From: an uncultured Asticcacaulis sp.
Lineage (GTDB): Bacteria > Pseudomonadota > Alphaproteobacteria > Caulobacterales > Caulobacteraceae
Assembly: GCA_946482045.1 (NCBI GenBank)
Contig: CAMLPZ010000077.1
Location: forward strand, 1 to 15,030
DNA: 15,030 nt
Direction: 5' to 3'
Below are positions 9,517 to 15,030 of the stretch, piece by piece (the stretch's first letter is position 1; the number at the start of each line of letters is the position of its first letter). The notes under the pieces are model-generated. The model saw only the letters and a list, made by a program, of their open reading frames with translations, searched no databases and was not told the origin of the DNA. The position numbers and the translations under genes are program-made.

Positions 9517-9900
9517 ATGTCCCGTCAGTTGATTTCCTCCGGCTCGCCGTTCGAAGGCGAGATCGGTTTCTCCCGCGCCGTTCGCGTCGGCAACCGCATC
9601 GAAGTGTCGGGCACGGCGCCGATCCGCGACGGCAAGGTCGCGGGCGCCGACGCCTACGAGCAGACCAAGGCGGCGCTGGAGATCATCATCAAGGCGGTCG
9701 AGCAGGCCGGTGGCCAGGCATCGGACATCGTCCGCACGCGCATCTTTCTAACCGACATGTCGCTGTGGAAGGATGCTGCGCGCGCTCATGGCGAGCTGTT
9801 CGGCGATATCCGTCCGGCCTCGAGCTTCCTCGGCACCAGCGCGCTGATCAACCCGGAATGGCTGGTCGAAATCGAGGCTTCGGCCCAGATCGGCGAGTGA
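9517..9900 (+). CDS. Rid (YjgF/YER057c/UK114) family protein without the RidA arginine
   Basis: The 127-residue product has the typical length and single chorismate-mutase-like fold of the Rid family, with EVSGTAPIRDGKV (29-41), VRTRIFLTDMSLW (72-84) and VEIEASAQI (117-125). RidA proper deaminates reactive enamine/imine intermediates using an arginine in a P-A-R-S motif (R105 in Salmonella/E. coli RidA). Here the aligned motif is P100-A101-S102-S103, so that arginine is replaced by serine, while E120 is kept. This points to one of the Rid subfamilies lacking Arg105, of unknown or different activity. An AGGATGA-like SD precedes the ATG. It is 83 bp after pyrG; no clear terminator separates them. 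I give no ridA symbol for this reason. Confidence 0.9.
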   Translation: MSRQLISSGSPFEGEIGFSRAVRVGNRIEVSGTAPIRDGKVAGADAYEQTKAALEIIIKAVEQAGGQASDIVRTRIFLTDMSLWKDAARAHGELFGDIRPASSFLGTSALINPEWLVEIEASAQIGE

Positions 9901-9901
9901 T

Positions 9902-9930
9902 TTGATAATGGGCGTAATCCGCGTTATCCT
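9902..9930 (+). promoter_or_regulatory. Candidate promoter of the 9955-10440 gene
   Basis: TTGATA (9902-9907, 5 of 6 to the -35 consensus) and TATCCT (9925-9930, 4 of 6 to the -10) are 17 nt apart. The predicted start near 9937 leaves a short leader containing AGGGGA before the ATG at 9955. It begins two bases after the Rid gene stop. Confidence 0.45.
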
Positions 9931-9954
9931 TGGTCATCAATCAGGGGAATACGG

Positions 9955-10440
9955 ATGAAGCTCAAGGACGATCTCGGCTTTGCCGCACGGAGCCTGTATT
10001 TCATCATGGGCGTCGTGCTGGCGATCGCCACGGTGGCGTCGGCCTACAGCCAGTTGCCGCCCGTCATGGCCGGCAAGGCTTCGCCGCTGTCGCTCATCCT
10101 GCTCCTGCTGATCGCCAGTCCATTGGCCCTGTTTATCATCGTCTGGGCAGTTGTCGGCCGGCATCGCGAGTGGCGCATCGGCGACGATCATATCCGCATC
10201 CGGCTGCTCAGCCTGACGTCGTGGCAGCGTGATTTCCGCATCCACCCGGAACAGATCGAGACCATCGACCGCCAGCAGTACAGCTATGACGACAAGGCGG
10301 GGCGTATATCGCACGCGATTACGGTGACCTTGCGTGATGGCCGCAAACTCGAATCGCCCCAGACCTTTGATGCCGGCCAGGCAGAACAGGCGTGGCAGAA
10401 GCTGCAGGCGATAAGTAAACGCGGGCAATTCAGCGCCTGA
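9955..10440 (+). CDS. Two-helix membrane protein with a PH-like C-terminal domain
   Basis: The 161-residue product has a short basic N-terminus, transmembrane helix 1 (about 14-32), a short loop, transmembrane helix 2 (about 46-67), and a soluble region from about 71 rich in beta-strand pattern (WRIGDDHIRIRLLSLTSWQRDFRIHPEQIETID, then HAITVTLRDGRKLESP and a final amphipathic helix). That layout of two helices followed by a bacterial PH-like domain is seen in many uncharacterised membrane proteins; the match is by pattern only. With both helices in the membrane, the C-terminal domain should be cytoplasmic. AGGGGA gives an SD about 8 nt before the ATG. A large hairpin begins immediately after the stop codon. 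The function is unknown. Confidence 0.75.
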   Translation: MKLKDDLGFAARSLYFIMGVVLAIATVASAYSQLPPVMAGKASPLSLILLLLIASPLALFIIVWAVVGRHREWRIGDDHIRIRLLSLTSWQRDFRIHPEQIETIDRQQYSYDDKAGRISHAITVTLRDGRKLESPQTFDAGQAEQAWQKLQAISKRGQFSA

Positions 10441-10484
10441 GCATTTCCCGGCGAAGTGGACGCCGGTTCGCCGCTAGGAAATGC
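10441..10484. repeat. Long two-tier hairpin after the membrane-protein gene
   Basis: Outer arms GCATTTCC (10441-10448) and GGAAATGC (10477-10484) are perfect. Inner arms CGGCGAA (10449-10455) and TTCGCCG (10467-10473) are perfect and contiguous on the left, with a 3-nt bulge on the right; the loop is 11 nt. It starts at the base after the TGA. There is no T-run, so it is either a rho-type/RNA-stabilising 3' structure or an interspersed palindromic element. The rest of 10485-10661, before rpmF, holds no gene that I can support. Confidence 0.6.
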
Positions 10485-10661
10485 GACGAAGCAAAAGACT
10501 CCGCGAAATATCGCGTTTATGGGGCCATTTCCCCCTTGATCGCACAGGCGAGTTGAGGCATAAGCGCGCCTTCCTGACCAACCCTGTTGAGTCATACCCC
10601 AATTTTGTGCCTGAACGTCCGCGTGATGTTCGGCCTTTGACCAGAAAGCAGAGAGACGGAC

Positions 10662-10844
10662 ATGGCCGTACCCAAGCGCAAAACTTCGCCCTCGCGTCGC
10701 AACATGCGTCGCTCGCACGACGCTCTGGGTGCGAACCCGTACACCGAGGACAAGGACACCGGTGAGCTGCGCCGTTCGCACCACATCGACCTGAAGACCG
10801 GCATGTACAAGGGCCGTCAGGTTATCACGCCGAAGAACGACTAA
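10662..10844 (+). CDS. rpmF: 50S ribosomal protein L32
   Basis: This 60-residue basic protein is a complete L32: [22 protein letters not shown] is the conserved N-terminus and the C-terminal half carries the family's [16 protein letters not shown] pattern. It lacks the CxxC pairs of zinc-binding L32 forms, so it is the cysteine-free type. L32 sits in the large ribosomal subunit near the peptidyl-transferase region. A purine-rich AGAGAGACGG stretch before the ATG acts as SD. It appears monocistronic: a strong terminator begins 24 bp after the stop, and the preceding gene is closed by a long hairpin. The usual bacterial partner plsX is not adjacent here. Confidence 0.97.
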   Translation: MAVPKRKTSPSRRNMRRSHDALGANPYTEDKDTGELRRSHHIDLKTGMYKGRQVITPKND

Positions 10845-10867
10845 TTCAGTCGGTCTGACCGAGTTTT

Positions 10868-10898
10868 AAAACGCGGATCGCAAGGTCCGCGTTTTTTT
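10868..10898 (+). terminator. Intrinsic terminator after rpmF
   Basis: ACGCGGA (10871-10877) and TCCGCGT (10886-10892) are perfect arms around an 8-nt loop, flanked by AAA on the left and followed by a run of seven T (10892-10898). It insulates rpmF from the BlaI-type gene that follows. Confidence 0.93.
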
Positions 10899-10918
10899 GT
10901 TGCCAGAGTTAAATTATT

Positions 10919-10944
10919 GTCGCACACATGCGACGTGTGTCGCA
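10919..10944. promoter_or_regulatory. Triple half-site operator upstream of the BlaI-type repressor gene
   Basis: Three 6-bp half-sites lie at 4-bp intervals: GTCGCA (10919-10924), TGCGAC (10929-10934) and GTCGCA (10939-10944). Each neighbouring pair is a perfect inverted repeat sharing the middle half-site, and the spacers are CACA and GTGT. The array ends 15 bp before the repressor ATG and directly follows an AT-rich TTAAATTATT (10909-10918) that could hold a -10 box. BlaI/MecI-type repressors bind short dyads over their own promoters, so autoregulation is the likely role; binding is inferred. Confidence 0.6.
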
Positions 10945-10959
10945 ATTGAGTTGGCAACC

Positions 10960-11349
10960 ATGATCAAGCCTAGTGACTATGAACTGAAACTGCTGCGCCA
11001 TCTGTGGCGGGAAGGGCGCCTGAGCGCCCGCGAACTGCACGATGCCAGTGCCCCGGAAACCAACTGGTCCTATTCGGCAACACGCAAGACTCTGGAGCGC
11101 ATGGTCGAGAAGGGGCTTGTCGGCCTTGAGGCGGTGCATGGGCTGAATACCTATGTCGCCGCCCAGTCCAAGGTCGAGACCCTGGCGGTTTTGGCCAGCG
11201 CCTTTGCCCGCGATGTGCTTGACCTCGATGCGCCATTGCCGGCCGCGGCCTTTGCCGGCAGCCGGCTGGTGTCACCCAGCGAGATCGCGGAACTCGAAAC
11301 CCTGCTTCAGGATCTGTCGGCCAAGGCGAAGGGCGAGGGCAGGTCATGA
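10960..11349 (+). CDS. BlaI/MecI/CopY-family winged-helix repressor
   Basis: The 129-residue product matches the BlaI/MecI family in length and layout: an N-terminal winged helix (about 5-70, PSDYELKLLRHLWREGRLSARELHD, then the recognition-helix region SYSATRKTLERMVEKGLV at 37-54, and a beta wing at about 56-66) and a C-terminal helical dimerisation region (about 72-125). Such repressors dimerise on operators and are inactivated by proteolysis triggered by a BlaR1/MecR1-type membrane metalloprotease. The ATG at 10960 is chosen because it starts at the family's usual N-terminus; an in-frame TTG at 10897 lies inside the rpmF terminator. The SD is weak. The gene overlaps the downstream M56/M23 gene by 4 bp (ATGA), and a three-half-site operator candidate lies just upstream. 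Confidence 0.9.
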   Translation: MIKPSDYELKLLRHLWREGRLSARELHDASAPETNWSYSATRKTLERMVEKGLVGLEAVHGLNTYVAAQSKVETLAVLASAFARDVLDLDAPLPAAAFAGSRLVSPSEIAELETLLQDLSAKAKGEGRS

Positions 11350-12740
11350 CGGCGATATTGCTGGTTGTTTTTGCGCTACCGCTTGTCTGGAGTGCCGTTG
11401 TTTTCCTGACGCGCCGATGTGTCGAGCCTGCGTCGGGCATACCGAATGACGCTCAGGAAAAGCGCGTTTTGCTGCTGATGCTCGGGCCGGTTTTGCTGGG
11501 AGTTGGGGTGCTTGTGGTCGCACGGCTGTTCGCCGTGCATGTGCCGCTGCCTTTGCCCCTGTCGCCGATGGGCGATATCGATGGCGGCTTTATCGGCGAG
11601 GTCGCGCCAACCGTCGCGGCAAAGCGGGATGCGATCAGCCTGTGGCCTCTGGCGCCCATGACGCTAATGGCGCTCTACGCAGCCGTTGCTCTTGTTCTGG
11701 CGGTACGCCTGCTGATCGCTTACACGCGTATCGCCATGGTGTGTGCCCGCGCGATCCCTCAGGGCACCTTGGGGCAGGGCGTGCGCGTTTCTGAGCGCAC
11801 GGGCATTGCGCTGGCGTGGGGGAAATCGACCGTTCTTTTGCCGGGACGCCTCCTGCCGCATCTTTCGCCGATACAGACAGACCTTATCATCCGTCATGAA
11901 CGCGCGCATCTGATGCGCCGCGATCCGCTCTACTTCGCGGTGCTGGCCTGGATCGACGTCTGTCTGTGGTTCAACCCGTTTGTCCGTGCCCAGACCCGGA
12001 AATGCCGGCTGGCGGCGGAACTCGATTGCGACGCCCGGGTAACCGGTTCGGCGCCCCACATGCGCGAGACCTATGCTGAATCCCTCATCATGGCGCTCAG
12101 GCATGCCGCTGGAAACGCACGGCAATGCGTCCCAGCGGCCTTCTCACCCGCAGAATCTGGAGATTACCGCATGAGAATTAGTGAAATTATGCACCCTGAG
12201 CCCAAGGCGCGCAAGACACGCCTGCTCGTCGCGGCCGGTGCCGTCCTGTTGGCGCCGGTCGCCCTGGCGCAACTGGCCTGGTCGCAGGGACCCGCCGCCA
12301 AGCCGGTTGCGGTAGCGGCGGCCGCTACGCCGACCCTGGTCTTTACCGTCGTGCCAGTCGATGGCCGGCTATCGAGCGGTTACGGTATGCGTGTGAACCC
12401 CGTTACCGGAAAAAAAATGCTGCATGAGGGCGTCGATATTGCCTCGCCGATCGGCAGGCCGGTACGTGCGCCGGCGGGTGGGCGCATCGTACGCGCCGAC
12501 GAGGCCGAGCCGTGGTTCGGCAAGGTTCTGGAAATCGACCATGGTGGCGGCCTCGTGACCAACTACAAGCACCTTGGGGATTTCCAGGTGAAGGTCGGAG
12601 ACACGGTCATGGCTGGCCAGGAAGTGGCGAAGTCAGGCAATACCGGCCGCACCACCGGACCGCATACCCACATCGCGCTCTTCGAGAACGGAAAGGCCGT
12701 CGATCCGGCGGGACGGATACCGCTTCCTAAAGCCAACTAA
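11346..12740 (+). CDS. BlaR1-like M56 metallopeptidase fused to an M23 (LytM-type) peptidase domain
   Basis: The 464-residue product is a predicted membrane sensor-protease. Hydrophobic helices lie at about 3-22, 41-64 and 101-125. An M56 domain follows with the zinc motif HERAH (H184, E185, H188) and the downstream AAELDCDARV segment (224-232) typical of BlaR1/MecR1. A fourth helix is at about 291-311. After an Ala-rich linker comes an M23 domain (about 335-455): GYGMRVNP (345-352), HEGVD (H360, D364), YKHLG with H409, and HTH (H440, H442), so the zinc ligands of both peptidases are intact. By BlaR1 topology the M56 site is cytosolic-facing and the M23 domain periplasmic. The penicillin-binding sensor of true BlaR1 is absent. 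It overlaps the BlaI-type gene by 4 bp. Likely role: sensing a cell-wall signal and triggering cleavage of the repressor (inference). Confidence 0.88.
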   Translation: MTAILLVVFALPLVWSAVVFLTRRCVEPASGIPNDAQEKRVLLLMLGPVLLGVGVLVVARLFAVHVPLPLPLSPMGDIDGGFIGEVAPTVAAKRDAISLWPLAPMTLMALYAAVALVLAVRLLIAYTRIAMVCARAIPQGTLGQGVRVSERTGIALAWGKSTVLLPGRLLPHLSPIQTDLIIRHERAHLMRRDPLYFAVLAWIDVCLWFNPFVRAQTRKCRLAAELDCDARVTGSAPHMRETYAESLIMALRHAAGNARQCVPAAFSPAESGDYRMRISEIMHPEPKARKTRLLVAAGAVLLAPVALAQLAWSQGPAAKPVAVAAAATPTLVFTVVPVDGRLSSGYGMRVNPVTGKKMLHEGVDIASPIGRPVRAPAGGRIVRADEAEPWFGKVLEIDHGGGLVTNYKHLGDFQVKVGDTVMAGQEVAKSGNTGRTTGPHTHIALFENGKAVDPAGRIPLPKAN

Positions 12741-12798
12741 CGGAAGTCCACCTTCCGTCATTTGCTCCGCAAATGCGAGCTGACGGAAGGGGGGACTT
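12741..12798. terminator. Large hairpin between convergent genes, probable bidirectional 3' end
   Basis: CCTTCCGTCA (12751-12760) pairs perfectly with TGACGGAAGG (12781-12790), and AAGTCC (12744-12749) extends the stem with GGACTT (12793-12798). Inside, ATTTGC/GCAAAT (12760-12765, 12769-12774) makes a nested hairpin. A third copy, CGGAAG (12741-12746), could instead pair with CTTCCG (12752-12757). It fills the 70-bp gap between the M56/M23 gene and the convergent gene at 12811. No T-run is present on either strand, so terminator function is inferred from position. Confidence 0.6.
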
Positions 12799-12810
12799 AA
12801 TGTCATCGCG

Positions 12811-13053
12811 CTAAAAGCCGGTGGAAATGGCGGCGGCCGAGTCCGGGACCTTTTCGAGCTGGGCCAAAGGCACGGCTTCGACCGGCAGGCGGTCGTCGTC
12901 CCATTTCACGAAAACACTGTCCGGGCCGATATTGGTCGAGCCTTCGACCTCGACGTCGACCTCTTCGCGGTCCGGGGCGGTGACGACCGTGCCGAGCCCC
13001 TTTTCGGCGTGCTGAACGCGGTCGTCGTGCTGAAATGTTTTGGTTTCATTCAT
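12811..13053 (-). CDS. Small uncharacterised acidic protein with SH3/KOW-like pattern
   Basis: The 80-residue product begins at the ATG 13053-13051, six bases after AAGGAG, a strong SD that fixes the start; an upstream extension to 13497 would run antisense through the HAD gene. The sequence has a repeated beta-strand pattern: HDDRVQHAEKGLGTVV (9-24), then EVDVEVEGSTNIGPDSVFVKWDD (31-53) and LPVEAVPLAQLEKV (56-69). GDxVxHxxxGxGTV followed by VxWDDxR is a pattern seen in small SH3-like barrels such as those near CarD/KOW domains, but I cannot assign a family. It is acidic and probably cytoplasmic. It is divergent from the HAD gene with 48 bp between starts, and convergent with the M56/M23 gene. 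Confidence 0.75.
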   Translation of the reverse strand: MNETKTFQHDDRVQHAEKGLGTVVTAPDREEVDVEVEGSTNIGPDSVFVKWDDDRLPVEAVPLAQLEKVPDSAAAISTGF

Positions 13054-13101
13054 CGGCAACTCCTTGTATCGGCATGTTTTGCGAAGGCGCATAAGGGCGC
13101 A

Positions 13102-13737
13102 ATGCCGAAGGATGACAACGTGACGTACAAACTGGTGATCTTCGATTTCGATGGGACACTGGCCGATTCGTTTCCGTGGTTTCTCGACGTCTTTGATATT
13201 CTGGCGGAGCGCTTCAAGTTCAGGAAACTTGACCGTTCCAACCTTGACGCCTTGCGCCGCATGGACAACCGGGAACTGCTGAAAGCGCTTGATGTGCCCA
13301 TGTGGAAGGTGCCGATGATCGGCGCGCACGCCAAGGCGATGCAGGGTCAAAACCTGGATAAAATTAAGCTGTTTGATGGCATAGCGCATATGTTGGATGA
13401 GTTGCGTCGGCGTGGTGTTCAGATCGCGGTCGTGACATCGAACAGCCGGGAAAATGTCGAAAAAGTCCTCGGTCCTTCGGCGGCGAACATAAGTCATTAT
13501 GAATGCGGGGCGTCCCTGTTCGGCAAGGCCGGGAAGTTTCGCAGCGCCATGAAGGCGGCGAGTGTAACTGCATCCGAAACCCTGTCGATCGGTGACGAGG
13601 TCCGCGATATCGAAGCAGCGCGCGAATGCGGCATTGCCGTAGGCGCCGTCAGCTGGGGCTATGCGGCGCCCGATCGGCTTGAGGCCGAGCGGCCGGACTT
13701 TGTGTTCAGCAGGCCCGGTGATATCTTGAGCCTTTAA
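13102..13737 (+). CDS. HAD-superfamily phosphatase, phosphoglycolate-phosphatase-like
   Basis: The 211-residue product has all four HAD motifs: DFDGT (15-19, nucleophile D15 and acid/base D17), VTSNS (111-115), a lysine at 142 or 145 in LFGKAGKF, and GDEVRD (164-169) for magnesium. The helical cap lies between motifs I and II (about 20-95), as in the Gph/PGP-like subgroup. The motif IV region continues into AVSWGYAAPDRL, also typical of that subgroup. It should hydrolyse a small phosphorylated metabolite in the cytoplasm; the substrate cannot be told from sequence. The ATG at 13102 is preferred because AAGGGCG lies just upstream and the N-terminus then begins just before the first beta-strand; an in-frame start at 13009 would overlap the divergent gene. 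Confidence 0.9.
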   Translation: MPKDDNVTYKLVIFDFDGTLADSFPWFLDVFDILAERFKFRKLDRSNLDALRRMDNRELLKALDVPMWKVPMIGAHAKAMQGQNLDKIKLFDGIAHMLDELRRRGVQIAVVTSNSRENVEKVLGPSAANISHYECGASLFGKAGKFRSAMKAASVTASETLSIGDEVRDIEAARECGIAVGAVSWGYAAPDRLEAERPDFVFSRPGDILSL

Positions 13738-13758
13738 GCGTAGACAACTGGGGGCGTC

Positions 13759-14145
13759 ATGCGGCGGTTATCGACATTCATACTGCTATTTATGAGCTTA
13801 TCCGCATTTGCGGCTTCGCCTTCGCATTCTACCGACTTTATTCGTGCAAAATACATTGTTTGGGCACAGCGCTTTGATCTTGCCGAGCTTGAAACCTTTA
13901 TCGCTGACGACCTCGAGCCACAAGGTATGGTGGTTTTACGGTGCCAGATCATCAGTACCGGTGGAAATCTGAAATGCCGAGTGGTGACAAGCACGCTTGC
14001 CCCAGATACTGACGGCAAGTACTGCGTGAAAATCGCCGAACTTGTCGAGCACGGGGGGCGTATCGATATGGCCAAAACACGCAATGCAGGTGTCGGCAAA
14101 ACAATAGAGTTTGCAGTGATCGTGCAGTCATACGACGGTCCGTAG
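13759..14145 (+). CDS. Small secreted protein, possibly TonB C-terminal-like
   Basis: The 128-residue product opens with a classic signal peptide: MRR, a hydrophobic core (STFILLFMSLSAF) and a cleavage site likely after AFA-A (about residue 18-19). The mature part contains VVLRCQIISTGGNLKCRVVTSTLAP (58-82), YCVKIAEL and VGKTIEFAVIVQ (112-123), with cysteines at 62, 73 and 89. The order of strand, GxLxxCxVxxS, proline, small helix and final strand resembles the TonB C-terminal fold found in small periplasmic proteins, but the match is by eye and weak. GGGGGCG acts as SD before the ATG. It follows the HAD gene by 21 bp, so the two may be co-transcribed. The function is unknown. Confidence 0.7.
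   Translation: MRRLSTFILLFMSLSAFAASPSHSTDFIRAKYIVWAQRFDLAELETFIADDLEPQGMVVLRCQIISTGGNLKCRVVTSTLAPDTDGKYCVKIAELVEHGGRIDMAKTRNAGVGKTIEFAVIVQSYDGP

Positions 14146-15030
<885 letters not shown>

Noticed and set aside
10481..10765. Plus-strand open frame overlapping the start of rpmF
   Set aside because: Arg-rich out-of-frame translation overlapping rpmF, with no ribosome-binding site or family pattern; the gap before rpmF is treated as non-coding.
10897..10959. N-terminal TTG extension of the BlaI-type gene
   Set aside because: The TTG sits in the T-run of the rpmF terminator and the extension would translate through the operator; the ATG at 10960 gives the family's normal N-terminus.
11346..12740. 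Reading the M56/M23 gene as a true BlaR1 beta-lactam receptor
   Set aside because: No penicillin-binding serine motifs (SxxK, KTG) of the BlaR1 sensor domain are seen; the C-terminal part is M23-like.

Overview
The window looks like a chromosomal housekeeping region of a high-GC alphaproteobacterium. Protein sequences and gene order (trpC-trpD-trpG, trpE, ppiD-like, tpiA, secG, pyrG, later eno) suggest the order Caulobacterales, with a Caulobacter/Asticcacaulis-like genome as the best guess. That placement rests on recognised protein families and synteny from memory; no search was run. No IS element, phage gene, tRNA, rRNA or CRISPR array was seen. Both ends cut genes: trpC at the left, eno at the right.

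Left part (1-5921), mostly minus strand: a tryptophan block. trpG, trpD and trpC form a tightly overlapping unit reading leftward from a promoter candidate near 2000-2026. A 105-codon membrane-protein gene on the opposite strand (2107-2424) separates trpG from trpE. trpE starts with GTG inside the stop of a PpiD/SurA-like periplasmic chaperone gene, so chaperone and trpE should share one transcript.

Middle part (6182-10440), plus strand: tpiA (glycolysis), secG (Sec translocon) with a clear intrinsic terminator, pyrG (CTP synthase), a Rid-family protein lacking the canonical catalytic arginine, and a two-helix membrane protein with a PH-like tail and its own promoter candidate. A long hairpin follows, then rpmF (ribosomal protein L32) with a strong terminator.

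Right part (10899-12740) holds the most interesting item: a two-gene regulatory module of a BlaI-type winged-helix repressor and a membrane protein overlapping it by 4 bp. The second protein has a BlaR1-like M56 metallopeptidase domain whose extracytoplasmic part is an M23 (LytM-type) peptidase domain instead of a penicillin-binding sensor. Just upstream of the repressor lie three regularly spaced GTCGCA/TGCGAC half-sites, a likely autoregulatory operator. A large two-tier hairpin separates this module from a convergent small gene. The window ends with a HAD phosphatase, a small secreted protein and the start of enolase.

No stretch over 300 bases lacks a gene. The longest gaps are 5922-6181 (ppiD promoter candidate and a tpiA leader hairpin) and 10441-10661 (long hairpin; no gene seen).
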